Below are positions 20,808-33,274 of a stretch of DNA of 64,000 bases, one piece after another. Positions within the stretch are counted from its first letter, which is position 1, and every line of letters begins with the position of its first letter. Source of the DNA: Pyrenochaeta sp. MPI-SDFR-AT-0127 (Eukaryota > Ascomycota > Dothideomycetes > Pleosporales > Cucurbitariaceae); the NCBI GenBank assembly GCA_020747015.1, contig JAGTJM010000008.1, positions 372,001 through 436,000 of the forward strand, given 5' to 3'. Made by a program: the position numbers and the translations under genes. The notes beneath the pieces were generated by a model that ran no database searches, was not told where the DNA came from, and was given only the letters and a program-made list of their open reading frames with translations.

Positions 20808-23102
20808 ATGAACGTCTTTAAGCTCCTTTCGCGGTCCTCGAAAGCGGCGCAAAGCTCCTCTGCGCAGAAGCTTCCCTCGTCCGGCGCAGTCGCCAACCCA
20901 CAGCTCTTTGGGCACGATGAGCCTACAGTGCCGGCCCATATCGTGACTCCAAGTCGGAAAAGAAAGCGAGGACACCATGCTGTGGACGCTCCTCCAAGCC
21001 CGGCGGCGTTACCGGCGGACCTTGATTTTTTTGGAAGCGCAAGTAGGGCAGACGATGATATCAACGAGGAGACCATGTCTAGGAAGGAGAAGAAGAAACA
21101 GAGACAGCAAGAGCGAAGGGAAGCAGTAGCGCCGGCAAATGGAGTGGAAGAGGTCGAAGAGGATGCTTACAATGTGGATGAGAGCAAGAGGATATTGCAC
21201 TCGCACAAATTGAAGATTGCAGTCTTGGAAGACTTTGTGCCACAAATAGAGGAGTCGCTCAAAGAGAAGAAGAAGTCAAAGAAGCGGAAGAAAGAAAAAG
21301 TAGAGAAAAAGAAGAAGAAAGGTGTCAAGAAACAGCTCTATCCACAGCCCCTCGCTTCATTCGCGCAACTACGGACACGATACGGCATATCGAGACGGCT
21401 GGCGGAAAACATAGTGGAGCAGGGATATAAACTACCTACAGAAGTGCAGCTTGGTGCTTTACCGTTACTTCTGCCGAAAACTGGATCCAAGACGGAACCA
21501 AGTGTTGTCTCAGCAGAGCTCGAGTCATCTGGTGTGGAGTATGGAGGGGATGTCGATCTCCTCACGGTGGCGCCCACGGGTAGTGGAAAGACTATTGCGT
21601 TCCTGATACCAATCGTCAATGCGTTGCTTGCAGAGGGCAAGAACGTGGAAAGCGTAGATGGGCCTCGCGCCATTATCCTCGCGCCTACAAGGGAGCTTGC
21701 TTCGCAGATTGTCAACGAGGCAAGAAAGTTGGCAAAGGGTACAACTATCAAGGCTACGCTTATGAGGAAAGGCATGCAAGTTGTTGCGAGATCAAGTGAG
21801 GATGTGCTAGAAAACGCGCCAGGCTCACCAATCGCTTCCGAGAATGAGGAAGATGGTTCTGAATCCGACAACGAAGGTCAGACAGGACGGCGAAAGAAGC
21901 CGGATCAGAGGCAAGCGGAGCTTGTGAAAGCAGCTATTCTTGTAGCAACGCCTCTCGCGCTGCTGAATACCCTCAAACGCAAAGACGGCACGGTTGCAAC
22001 CCTTCCAAGCGTCTCTCGTCTCGTCTTCGATGAAGCAGATGTTCTCCTCGACCCTCTGTTTCGCGAACAAAGTCTGGCAACATGGAACGCCTGTACCAAT
22101 CCGAAGCTCCGTGTCGGCCTCTGGTCCGCAACTATGGGCTCCAATATCGAAAACCTCACCGTCTCTACCTTAAACCACCGTTGGTCGTCTCTTACTTCCT
22201 CATCGTCAAATGAATTGCCTCCGCGACCTCCGCTTCTACGGCTTGTCGTTGGCTTGAAGGACTCAGCGATACCCAACATTTCTCACCAACTGACCTATGC
22301 TGCAACCGAAGCTGGCAAACTCCTCGGGCTACGACAATTGTTACATCCGACCTCCCTACCTTCGAACTCCGCCGATCAAACAAATCTCAGGCCGCCATTT
22401 CTGGTATTTACGCAAACCATTCCCCGCGCTATTGCTCTCCACTCAGAACTTCTCTACGATATTCCTCCCGAGGCTGGAGGGTCCTCACGCATTGCTGTCC
22501 TCCACGCAGATTTATCATCGTCGGCACGCGACAGTATTATGACACGCTTCCGGCGTGGAGAGGTCTGGGTCCTCATCACTACAGATCTACTCGCCCGAGG
22601 CGTGGACTTCAGAGGTCTCAACGGTGTTGTCAATTACGATGTACCAAACTCTGCAGCCGCATATGTTCATCGTGTTGGCCGAACCGGACGAGCAGGCAGA
22701 GAAGGTGGTGTGGCAGTAACATTCTATACGCAAGAAGATATCCCCTATGTCAAACTAATTGCTAATGTCATCCGCGCCTCTGAAAATCTTCGCGGCGTAA
22801 AAGCTGAAGATGGAAGCGTAAAACAATGGCTTCTCGATGCCTTGCCCACACCCACAAAGCGTGACCGCCAGCAACTCAAGAAGAGAGGTGTCGAAGCTCG
22901 ACGCACGGCTAAAGGCGAGGACAACAAACCTAAGAACCGTATAAGCACCAAGAGTGGGTATGTACGCAAGATGGAGAACAACAGGAGGGGTGCTGTGGTT
23001 GGCAGTAAGCGAAGAGCAGAAATGGATATCGATGGTGATGGAGAGAGTGGGGAGGACGGTGGGAGTGTAAGTGGCGGGAGCGAATTTGGAGGTTTTGAGT
23101 AG
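20808..23102 (+). CDS. rok1: DEAD-box RNA helicase Rok1 (18S rRNA processing)
   Basis: A nucleolar ATP-dependent helicase acting in small-subunit pre-rRNA processing. One exon, 764 aa, starting at MNVFKLLSRSSKAAQ, a start typical of Rok1. A Lys-rich segment (about 150-180) precedes the core. Motifs in order: Q region YKLPTEVQLGALPLLL, I APTGSGKT, Ia PTRELASQIV, II DEAD, III SAT, IV LVFTQT, V TTDLLARGVDF and VI HRVGRTGRAGR. An acidic insert of about 50 residues (SPIASENEEDGSESDNEGQT) separates motif Ia from VATPLALLNTL, as in other fungal Rok1 proteins. The basic C-terminal tail ends in a Gly/Ser/Glu-rich stretch. The frame extends 8 codons further upstream but without an ATG, so 20808 is the start. 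Confidence 0.93.
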   Translation: MNVFKLLSRSSKAAQSSSAQKLPSSGAVANPQLFGHDEPTVPAHIVTPSRKRKRGHHAVDAPPSPAALPADLDFFGSASRADDDINEETMSRKEKKKQRQQERREAVAPANGVEEVEEDAYNVDESKRILHSHKLKIAVLEDFVPQIEESLKEKKKSKKRKKEKVEKKKKKGVKKQLYPQPLASFAQLRTRYGISRRLAENIVEQGYKLPTEVQLGALPLLLPKTGSKTEPSVVSAELESSGVEYGGDVDLLTVAPTGSGKTIAFLIPIVNALLAEGKNVESVDGPRAIILAPTRELASQIVNEARKLAKGTTIKATLMRKGMQVVARSSEDVLENAPGSPIASENEEDGSESDNEGQTGRRKKPDQRQAELVKAAILVATPLALLNTLKRKDGTVATLPSVSRLVFDEADVLLDPLFREQSLATWNACTNPKLRVGLWSATMGSNIENLTVSTLNHRWSSLTSSSSNELPPRPPLLRLVVGLKDSAIPNISHQLTYAATEAGKLLGLRQLLHPTSLPSNSADQTNLRPPFLVFTQTIPRAIALHSELLYDIPPEAGGSSRIAVLHADLSSSARDSIMTRFRRGEVWVLITTDLLARGVDFRGLNGVVNYDVPNSAAAYVHRVGRTGRAGREGGVAVTFYTQEDIPYVKLIANVIRASENLRGVKAEDGSVKQWLLDALPTPTKRDRQQLKKRGVEARRTAKGEDNKPKNRISTKSGYVRKMENNRRGAVVGSKRRAEMDIDGDGESGEDGGSVSGGSEFGGFE

Positions 23103-23633
23103 ATATTGTATCTATCATAAAAACAGAAGATTCATGTGTACATCAAACTTGGGTGTTCATGATGCTTGTTTTGTATTTCCATGTCCATATTATGGTGGTA
23201 TATGGAAAATATGTGGAAAATAAACCTCATGCTCTACTTGTAGGCTCAAGCACTTTGGGAGAAAACAATGAATAACCATGCTCTCATCCTCACCCTGTAC
23301 CGTGATACTTAGGCAACAGACTGGAATTCTTATTCGGATATTAGCAGCAGAACAAACAATGCATCACTAACTGGGATCGTAGTTTAACTTGTTCGACGAC
23401 AGCACGAAGGATCACATTGGGAAAAGCAGATATGTATGGGCAAAAAATATTGGCGATGAAGTGTTTATTTTTGTGTGACTGGGAGAGTTGTACTTTCCCA
23501 AGTCGAACTACAATGCTCATATCTACGAGCACAGTATGGTCAGGGTATCTGCACACAGCGTGATAGTTGCTAGGGCTGCTATAATCCCTTCCCTCTCTCC
23601 ACGTCCTACGGACACAGGAACGACACCAACCAA
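23103..23633. other. convergent intergenic region
   Basis: 3' flanks of rok1 and glutathione reductase. AT-rich near 23190-23230, as expected for polyadenylation regions. No gene. Confidence 0.45.
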
Positions 23634-25602
23634 CTACTTCATGGTGACAATCTCCTCGGCACTTGTCGGGTGAATAGCAACACAGCGGTCAAAGTCTTCT
23701 TTGGTAGCACCCATTCTAATCGCGACACCGAATCCTTGCAGCATCTCACCCGAGCCTTCACCCAGGATATGCAAGCCGACGACCTTCTCAGTGTCCCCTG
23801 CGCAGATGATTTTGTATCTGTGAGGTATATGTCAGCATACGAAGAGAGGGGTATGCAGAATCGATATGCAAAATGTGGGAAATCTACGATCCATGCACGT
23901 GGCAGAAGCGGATTTGGGTCGGAAGTGCGAGGTGGTGTGACCTGACATGTACATCTCGTGTTACCTTGAAAGGGAAAAGAAGGGTCCACGTACTGTGTTG
24001 GATGCTTAGCCTTTTCTTCCGGTGAGAAAACGTCAAAGTACATTGCGCTAAACTTTGTCTTGTACACCTACATTGCATAGCGTCAGTTCAACAGCATGGA
24101 TTGATTAAAGTGGTGGCTCACTTTCAAGTTTTCCCGACCGTACTTTTCCGCTGCTTGCGGCTCTGTCAAACCAATTGTTCCCACCTCGGGATGGCTGAAC
24201 ACAACAGTTGGTATGTTTTCATACTCCAGGCGAGCCGATTTGAACTTGGGAGGGCCAAAGAGTCGGTTTCCTAACTGTCTTCCTGCAGCAATTGCCACTG
24301 TGGCGGTGAGTCAGCCATCGAAGACATTCCATATTCACACAAGGCTAGATGGGGCATACCTGGTGTGAGCTCTGCTTTTCCGGTCACGTCTCCCAAAGCA
24401 TAGATACCATCGACGTTGGTATTCTGGAAGCCATCCACAGCAATATGGCCCTTCTCTGAAAACCTTATCCCTGGAATTTCAAGCTGCAGGTCTGCAACTT
24501 CGGGAGCGCGCCCTATGGCCCAGAGAAGTTCATTGCACTCAAACGTTTGCCCTTCATTGTCTATAAGGCGGAGCTGTTTGCTCGGGGAGGGTCCTTCAGT
24601 AAGCTTCTCGTGAATGGTCCCTGCCTGCTTACTTGCTTCGTCTAGCCTCTCCACTTTCGTGAAGCCTTTGTGATTTCGATGAATGATCACGCCTGCATCT
24701 TCGTACGACTTGGTCATCGTCTCCTGGATCATTGGATCAAAGCTCCTCAGGAAAGTATCGCCTCGGATGAACATATGCGTCTCGACACCAATTGCGTTTA
24801 GAACACCAGCAAGCTCGACTGCAATGTAACCTGCCCCAACCACAGCAATCTTCTTAGGCAGATGCTCCATGTCAAAGAAGCCATCACTCGTGATGCCATG
24901 CGTTGCGCCTTCCACGTCCTTTGGTACGATCGGGTAGCCTCCTGTGGCGACTAGAATGTGCGGGGCTTGGAATGTGGCCTTGCCTGAGCCATCATGCAGA
25001 TCTACTTCTATCTCCTTGGTCGCGGTGAAGCGTGCAGTGCCTTGCATTAAATCGATGCCCTCTTTTGCCCAATTACGCTCGTACGCACCGTTGAGCCTCA
25101 AGATCTGCTCATCTCGCCGCTTCTTGAACTTGTCAAAGTGAAACTTGACGCCTTCTGGAATGTCGTAAAAGTAGTGGTGTGCTCCTTTTAGTGTTTCATT
25201 CACAGAAGCAAAATACCCTTATGGCGGTCAGTACTTCTTCAAGCACATGCTTCTCATCCATACAGGTCATCTTCTTAGGGACACAGCTGAATTGATGTCA
25301 GTGCATACGAGCTTTGTACAACGTAGACGCTCTCACCCCACATTGACGCAGGTTCCTCCAGACTTGCCATGCTCAACCAGAAGTGTACGTGCGCCATACC
25401 ACCCTGCTGCCCGACGCGCTGCTCCAGACCCTCCGCTTCCTCCACCAATGACAATGTAGTCGTAAGACTTTGCCGTTGGAGACATTGCCGTGAGGTGATT
25501 GGCAATATAGCGATTAAGCCGGGCGAGGCGCGGCGCTGTAGTGGGACGGCTTCGTGTGACAGAAAAACAACTGCTCCAGGGTCCGATACGCTGGAGAGGC
25601 AT
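23634..25602 (-). CDS. glr1: glutathione reductase, probably mitochondrial and cytosolic
   Basis: An FAD enzyme that reduces glutathione disulfide with NADPH. Exons 25337-25602, 25264-25286, 24360-25217, 24122-24297, 23994-24067 and 23634-23817 give 526 aa. Seen: FAD-binding YDYIVIGGGSGGSGAARRAA; redox pair Cys85/Cys90 in GGTCVNVGCVPKK; NADPH-domain VVGAGYIAVELAGVL; second FAD motif GIYALGDV; and the catalytic His515-Glu520 pair in the C-terminal HPTSAEEIVTMK. The 23-nt second exon carries Cys90, so skipping it would inactivate the enzyme. The first 39 residues (MPLQRIGPWSSCFSVTRSRP...) look like a mitochondrial presequence, and Met40 (MSPTAKSYDY) would give a cytosolic form, as in yeast GLR1. 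Confidence 0.94.
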
Positions 25603-28600
25603 GGCCAAAAGACGAGAACAGCGTCGATATATCACAACTGATCTTCAAACCTGGGGCGTGATCTCGTCCATTGTGCAATCAGCTTTGCGAGCGTGAGTAA
25701 GCCCCACTAGCGTACCTCGTTTGGCTGACAGAACAGCCAGGGCGCTGCGTCTTGTGCTTCCACAACACTCTCGTTGTTGACTCGTTACTCACCCCGCACT
25801 CCGCAGCCTGATTACAGCCCATCCAATGAGTTCCGAACGATAACGAAGGAGGCTATTGTCAAAGTTGCGCAATTTCAGCTTTTTCATCTCGACAATCTGT
25901 ACTAAAATCTATAGCTGGGGTAAGGTTGAGGTTTCGAAGACTTTCTGCGGAGCTTACTGGAGTTTCCATGTTGAACTTGTCGCTTATCGCGTGTGCTGTG
26001 TACGATGGGGCGTTGTGCCACGGGTTCTAGCAGGATCGTGCAAATATGCCACACTCGTGGTTGAGCAGCACAGCCAAGGAACGTGGGACGAACCCATGCT
26101 GTATCCGTCAGTCGTGAGACTGAAGGTGCGTTCGAGGCTCCTGACATCAACTTAAGTGATGACACGGATGTGGTGTTCCGGTCATGACATGCTGTTCTGG
26201 TGCATGAGTGGCTCCCACATATTTGGATTGGTGTATTGAAATGGAGTTCGCATGTGCTTCTGGCGTTCACATGTCGTATGCGCCCTCGTATTCCTCTTCC
26301 TAGCGCTTCCAACCATGATGCTTGCCAGATTAATGCGCCTCAAAGGTTTATTTGGGTTCTTGATGCGGGTAAATATGACATGGGTGTAGTGAAAATGGAG
26401 GATGCCTCTTGACAACCAGCTCCCAAGGCGGCATGATGTTCCATCCTAGAGAATGCATATATTATCATCTTTCAATCGAGCTAGGTGCAGCAAGCAAGCG
26501 AAACAGCCGAAGCAGAAATCCCCAACATTTCTATAGTTCGCTGTTAGCTACGATGACGCCCATAGGTTTTAAGACACTGTTTGAACTGAAGAGTGGTTTT
26601 GTGATTCCAGACCAAGTTTACATGGATGGGATTACCTCATCGCAGCTTTGACCAAGAGGCTGATGACAAGTCGATCGATATTCTCGTGCTCGGTACTTGT
26701 GGGCTTGGCAACGGGATAGATACCTGTTGCACGTGCTCAATTGTCAGCGCATCGAAGAAAGACAAGTCTGCTTCAATTGGTACGTATGATTGGCTGCCGG
26801 TTCTTTGCAATTAGTGTAGAATGGAGAGCAACTCAATAAGACGATCGCTTGGAACGGATGCTGCTAGGCGCCATTGCATCAATGAGGCATTCCATGAAGA
26901 GAAGCTGCAGTGGCAGACGTCGTCATCCTCAGGGTGGACTGAGAGTTCGAAATGGCACGCCTGTCGAGTCAGTTGACATTGACAGAAGCTTGTGCCTTGT
27001 TAGTTATGCCAATCAAGCCCTTTCTTCGCGAGACCGCTCCAAAATAGCGTGGCTCATGTACGACATCAGAGATCATTCGTCATTTTCGTCGATCGCTCGC
27101 ATCGCTTAACGGCTGCAGAGCTTTAGCTCTCTCAGAATCGCATTTGATCACTTCGATGTCAAAAGCCACCGTTGTGCAGATGCTCTCAATCTTCGAATGT
27201 GTACAACATGGAACTGTTCGCAAGGAGGAACCGTTAACCAGCATGCTTCCCATTGTGATTGAACGAAGCATAAAAGGTGGGTATGAATAAGACCAACGAA
27301 ACTGCATCCCCATCAAGAATAGATAGAAAATTGGATGGCTTACCTTCCATCCTTTGGCAGAATAGATGCATGCAACTAAAACTGTTCACACCGTTCACAA
27401 GAAGTAAGCAAGGCGAAGGCTAATGAACGGGCATGATACCACCTCAGTCCATAGCGACTGGGAGTTTACTGCAACCGCGAGCCCATATATGCAGGGAGGA
27501 GAATTGGTTCCGCCATAGCCTCAGATTTAGTCGAATCAGCTGCAGATTGCGGAATTGCGGGAGCCCGTCCCATGCCGTGGGAGTTGGCCAACTAGAAACC
27601 AAGCAGAGAGACCTGCGAGAGGGCTGCGAGAGGGCTGCTCGCGAGTTCTGATGTGGAGAATTTTTGACGCAGTGGCAGCGCTGCATAATTTACTCACTGC
27701 CTAGTCTCCAGTCGAGCAAGCAATGCCTCAGAGAGCAGTGACGTGTGGACGGCTGCTCGTAACCTGGCATGCTAGCATAGCCGTGTGGGGAGCTAGAGGG
27801 CGCTGATCCAAGACCGTCTAGAGCGGTTCAAGGCTGGTGATCCGGAGAACTGGCGCGGCCCTAAAGAGAATCCGGCCAAAGGTCAAGGATAGGCCCTTGA
27901 GGCCCTGGCCCCCTCTTGTGAGAGTGGTGCCGCAGTGCATAAAGCATGCTGCTCAATCGGCATGCGCCGGTCGTGGAGACGTTATTCGTATACTATGGAT
28001 TCGCACCCCCGCTGATGGCGATGTTTGATTACAGTCTGGTATGTATGGTTGGAAGGGCGAGGTGTGTTTGACTGACGCTAAGCGTTAGGGAGGTAGCTCG
28101 GCCACCAGCGCAACCTCCACCCCCTTCAAGCAAACTCTCATCGACCCGCCAACCCCAGCTATCTATCCTTCTGTGGCACCTGATACTTCTCTTTAGTCAT
28201 GCGTTCTCCTGCAACGGCTGGGTAGGTGGTACAGGGTCTTTTGGCAGAGCCGACAGACTCTACAGCAGCGTCCCCAGCCACGACCAAAGCGTGGATTGGC
28301 TGGCTCCGCCTGCCGACGCGAAGATTTCAGAACTTCAGTCACTTTAGCTCATTCAACTTCTTGAGGGTTGTGCCGTGAAGATGGTGTTGGGCTGCGTTGA
28401 GAGGGGCGTTCTAGTAACGAGAAGGCCAGAAATCACCGAGCTATGCCGCCACGAGTTGAACAGGAAGGAACATGCGCTGCATGCTATCAAGGGGCTGCAA
28501 TACTCTTACCCAGTCTTATCTTTCTAGACTTGTACATCACAACAAGTCCTGTCGCCTGTGTGAATCAGTCCACAATTTCCGGCTTCCCCGAAGATTCCAC

Positions 28601-30645
28601 TATTTCGCCGTCTTCGACTTCTATCTGTCGGCCCACGCACCACTCTGACATTGTGTAATCGATATTGGTGGCCGCGTGGGTGATAAAAAGCCACAACAAC
28701 CACCCTGTTGCGCTTTCCCAACACGGCTCTCTAGAGCGAGCATCCATGAGCTGGCGTGCTTCTGAACTGTATCAAGCTACATTGATACAGGTATGTCCAT
28801 GATCCTGCTGGTGAAGCGTGGGACACGAGCTCGGGGCACCAAATTCTGTAGTGAGAGGCTTGTGCTTGGGTTTTAGATGGGTGTGCCAGATCAGTGCCGG
28901 TCTTCTATCACACAATTTTGACATGCTGTTTGAGTTTCTAGGCACTTTTAGCCGTTTGCCCTTTTGCAGGATTTGAGCCAAACGATTGCTAGGTAAAGAA
29001 ATATGTCTTGCTGAGCTCTACTCAAAGGAATCGATGCGGATTTCTGAGCAAACGGCACAAGACAGTGACAATGCAAACGCAAGCCGCCAGTCCTAATTTC
29101 AGGTCTCGTTTGTCAGCTACTGAACCAAGAAGTGGCCATGCAAGCTCAATTAGCCGCCAAAATTACGGAAAGACCAAGTATACAATCTACTTACGAATTT
29201 TTTACTCCATGGTTGACATGGAGAAACATGCAACTCCCTTACCATTAATAGAGCATACGTCTCAGAGTCTTCATCATAGGAGCAGAGAGACAATGATCTA
29301 TGCCGAGTCTGCGTCATGAATGTTCTTTGCTGTGTAACTCGTGTCGGTTTCTGAAAGCCAGATATTGTGTTTTTAGAATAAAGCTCACGTGCCCCTGAAG
29401 AGATGGTGTATTGGAAGCTGCCGAGTTTTGCTTTTTATGCTACTGAAGCCAAGGCAGGACGCGGCAACGACAATCATCGTTCTTGGATTAGACAAAGTTA
29501 TTGTGTACAACTCATGCAGGCAACCCATTGAACATGGCTGGCATAAACAAAAAGCTTTTTCCCGCAGGGTCTGGCTTCCGTGATCTTTTGTGTGTGTGGG
29601 TGGGGCATAAAAAAAGTGGAAGGGTTCGATGGAGAGGTGGAGTGATTAATGAGGGAAAAATGGGCGAGATAGCGCAAGCTGCGAGCTCAAGGAAGTTACT
29701 TGAGGCTCTTCGCACCCTCACCCTATCAGGCCCTGTCTCACTTATGCCGTGCAGATGCACATAGCCGCATGTATCTGGGTTTCCCTACGGCGCTGGTGCT
29801 CGCGAGGAAGCGGGATACGATCCGCAATATGCGGAGGATCAACTGCGTCCCCGTGCCTCTTGGTTAATGACGCAACCTCGAATGCGTCATGGCTCTCGTA
29901 GTGACATGTTTGTAGATTATTTCCGCAGGTCAATGTCAATTTAGTGGGCATTGATGAAGCGGTACCATTTACGCTGGCGCTATCAAAGAGCGAGGCTTGG
30001 GGGTATCAGGCTTGTAAACTACTTTTTCCGTACAATACCGCACATGAGCAAACCACGTACCAAAACGCTGGATTGTAGACCGAATGCGGATGTGGAAAAG
30101 GGTAATGTTTTTTATGCAGGGAAGGTGCAACAGCATATGGCGTTCTATGGCTTATTTTTTGTTCGATCTCTCGCATAGTGGCCGCCGACTACTTCCGTAT
30201 ATTATGTGCAGCATGCACGAGCAGGCCCCGTACAGGTGTAAGATCAAGGCAATTGGAGCGCGTATGTAATCCCGCGGGCCGACAACTTGATCTGCAAGAG
30301 CAAGGAATAGACCCCCGTCTCTGCAGGATACTTACATGAGCTTGAATTTGAATTGCAAGCGGGCGCGGAGCATGTATCTCTTCAGCCGGTGCAGGTACAT
30401 GGCCGATTGTGGTGGTGGCCCCGGCGGCTCAGCGATATTGATTACGGTCCATCTTGGGAGGACGACGGGTCAAGTGTGAGGATTTGTGGACAGCTGCATG
30501 TGGCAACGGGTCCGGCGAGAAGAGTCGCAACGGCCGGTGTGCGGAGGCAAGATCCTGTTGCAGATGCAGGGTGGGACCGAGCACGAGCAGACGACAAGCC
30601 ACCCAAGGGGGAGCCATCAAGGACATGGTTAGCAAGGCCGTGGGT

Positions 30646-30744
30646 GACAGCAGACAGCAGACAGCAGACAGCAGACAGCAGACAGCAGACAGCAGACAGC
30701 AGACAGCAGACAGCAGACAGCAGACAGCAGACAGCAGACAGCAG
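30646..30744. repeat. heptanucleotide tandem array, (GACAGCA) x ~14
   Basis: Perfect head-to-tail copies of GACAGCA over 99 bp. Because 7 is not a multiple of 3, every frame across it reads the same seven-residue cycle (A-D-S-R-Q-Q-T on the plus strand). The ORFs spanning it are therefore artefacts of the repeat. Confidence 0.97.
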
Positions 30745-30799
30745 TTGCTAGGTCGGGCAGGGCTCAAGTTGGAAGGCAGTCTGTCACCGATGAGCAGGG

Positions 30800-31560
30800 T
30801 TGGCTAGAGCATCGTCGTGTAGCAGGCGTGGCTGGGTAGACGAGAGAGGGCTCTCTTGCTGGATATGCAGCGTCGTCGTCGAGCCGTGGAGCAAAAGATT
30901 AGCCGTGGCGGGAGCACGAATGGGGGGGCGGTCGCTGGAGACGCCAGCCCTGCCGCCAGACGGCGACGGGCGCCTATGGGTGCCCTTGCGCCACGGCCTG
31001 GTGCTGGATGCCGCTTGCAGCGGCTAGTGCATGGCACTCTACGACGAGTGCGCAATTGGGGCCTAGAGCTGATCTTAGATGGGCCGGTGCCAAGCGGGGG
31101 CATATATTGGCCCATCCCATCGATCATCAGCCGCAATGGTTCGCTGGTTCGCTGGCTGCGTGCCCTGTTGCTGGCCGTGTCTCTTGCGCGGCATGCTGGC
31201 GGCAGCAGGGCCACTGGGGGGCATGGCGGCGCCGTGGGTTGTCTCGTGCCCCCCCAGCAGCAGCGGCCAGCAGCAGCAGCGCCGGAGCGAGCGCGGGGCG
31301 GTTGCACAGCGGCCTGTCGTCAAGGGCGCACACGATGCAGTCGATCCCTGGCGGCGCTGCGTCCAGGGTGCCCGGAATATGCGAGCGATTCAACGGCTGG
31401 CGGGATCCAAGCATGACGCTCGTGCTCACTGGGCAGGCGCGCCAGGCCCAAACGGGCGCGTACCCTGGCCCGCCTCTGGAATTTTGCAACTACCTCATGC
31501 TCCAGCCAGGTTCACACTACCCCAAAGTCTGCTAAGGGACTCTCCTGCAGCTTAAACAGC
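30800..31560. other. GC-rich gene-free block upstream of GT2
   Basis: By eye 65-77% G+C per line, against about 45-50% around it. Stops are rare, so ORFs of 120-186 codons overlap in most frames of both strands, but none has a recognised domain. It ends some 185 bp before the GT2 start codon. Confidence 0.6.
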
Positions 31561-31744
31561 GCCCGGGAAGCGAAGCATCTGCTCGCCGCCCTAGCCCGCC
31601 CGCAAACCATGTGTTTAAATACTTGTACATCCGCTGCTTCCCCGGGGCAAGCGGGTTTTCACTCCCACCATTCGATGTGATCTTCGTCTGCCGTCCACTT
31701 GTCCTAGTCCACGTTCCGTACTACCACGCTCGTTGGTCGTTGCC

Positions 31745-33226
31745 ATGTTTCCCTTTTCACTGGCCCTGTTTCCCAATTGGAGTTGGTTTTGTATCTTTCT
31801 AGCCCTCTTGTATGTTGTCCTCGACGCCATGCTGCTGTCGCCGCCAGCCGTTCCCGCCCTCGGACCACACTGACTCGCCCCTGCAGTTTGTTCCGATATG
31901 TCAGGCTATGGGTCAACCTGGCGAGCAATTGGACCTACAAGCCCATCCAGCCCGTCGACGATCCCACCATCACATCAAAGGACATGACCGTCATCATACC
32001 CACCGTCGCCGAAGACCTTCAGCAATTGAAGGAGACGGTCCAGAGCGCCTACCGCCTCGAGCCTCTGGAGCTGCTGCTCGTCACGCCTGACTCGCGCGTC
32101 AAGCGTGTCTACCAGATGGTCGAGGAGCTCGGCAGCCCCAAGACCATTCAAGTCTTGTCCGTCAGCCAGGCCAACAAGCGCCGCCAGCTGTGTCGGGCCA
32201 TTCCCGAGGTCGAGACCAAAATCACCCTTTTGCTCGACGATGATGTCTGGCTGCCAGAGAAGTTTACCAAATGGATCCTGGCCCCCTTTGAGGATCCCCG
32301 CGTCGGCGGCGTGGGCACCAACCAGCAAATACGCCGCTTCAACCGCTCAAATATCTGGGAGTTTCTGGGTGCGATCTACTTGGTTAGGAGAAACTTTGAC
32401 TGCACAGCCTGCAATTGGATTGACGGCGGCTTGCCCTGCCTCTCGGGGAGAGCCGTGGCGTATCGATCGGAGATCCTCCAGGACCCAAACTTCACCTACG
32501 GCTTCACACACGAGACGTGGGGCAGCGACCACTTTCTGAATGCCGACGACGACAACTTCATCACACGATGGCTGTTTACCCACAACTGGAAGATCCAACT
32601 GCAGAACCACCGCGAGTGCGAGGTCGAGACAACGCTCGAGAACGACTCCAAGTATCTGCGTCAGTGCCTGCGCTGGGTGCGCTCCAATTGGAGGAGCAAT
32701 CTGACTAGTCTCACTGAATATCACATGTGGAGGTTGGTACCACCTAGCTTCAATATGTGCACAAAGTTGGCGTCGTTACGCGCCAAGCCTGCCCCTCCCC
32801 TCCTCTCTCTCTCTCCCACAACCGGCTGGCACTCGCTGACTTGAGCTAACCCTTTGCAGGAGCTATCCATGGTCACTATACGCCGTCTTCCAGACGACCA
32901 TTACGCAATGGGCGTTCCTGCTCGACTGCCTTCTATTCGCTTCCGTTTACTTTGCGTTGTCCGAAGCTGGATACTACGCCGCGGAGGATGACAAACAGCC
33001 CCAAGCTGATCAATGGCAGCGCACACTTTTCTGGGCTCTGTTCATTGCGCACTGGGTCTTTGCCAAAACCATTAAACTAGTTCCACATTTGTTACGAAAC
33101 CCGGGTGACGTCCGTTTCATCCCGGTCTCGGTCCTATTTGGCTACTTCCACAATCTCATCAAGCTGTACGGCTGCATCACGGTCACAGAGGTAGGTTCTC
33201 AGCCCCGCACGCATCGCTTCGCTCCA

Positions 33227-33274
<48 letters not shown>

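Larger units (their letters stand above)
25603..31744. other. gene-poor tract (~6.1 kb) upstream of the GT2 gene
   Basis: No ORF in any frame shows a recognisable domain, codon continuity or convincing splicing; the longest frames either cross a simple repeat or lie in a GC-rich block. No transposon terminal repeat or reverse-transcriptase motif is visible. Small direct repeats (GAGAGGGCTGC twice near 27617) and a heptamer array (30646-30744) are present. It could be long regulatory sequence of the GT2 gene, non-coding RNA or decayed DNA. Confidence 0.5.

Noticed and set aside
30353..30807. ORFs of 112-132 codons across the heptamer array, both strands
   Set aside because: They exist because a 7-nt repeat lacks stops in every frame; no domain outside the repeat.
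30804..31555. Overlapping ORFs of 120-186 codons in the GC-rich block
   Set aside because: High G+C suppresses stops in all frames; none has a recognisable motif or clear preference over the others.
25603..31744. Degraded retrotransposon
   Set aside because: No long terminal repeats, reverse-transcriptase or transposase motifs, nor the strong AT bias of heavily RIP-mutated DNA, could be seen by eye.
31611..31802. 63-codon ORF and a 355-codon ORF as the start of the GT2 gene
   Set aside because: Both run over the first intron; the gtatgt donor at 31810 and acceptor at 31886 give the conserved N-terminal TM helix instead.
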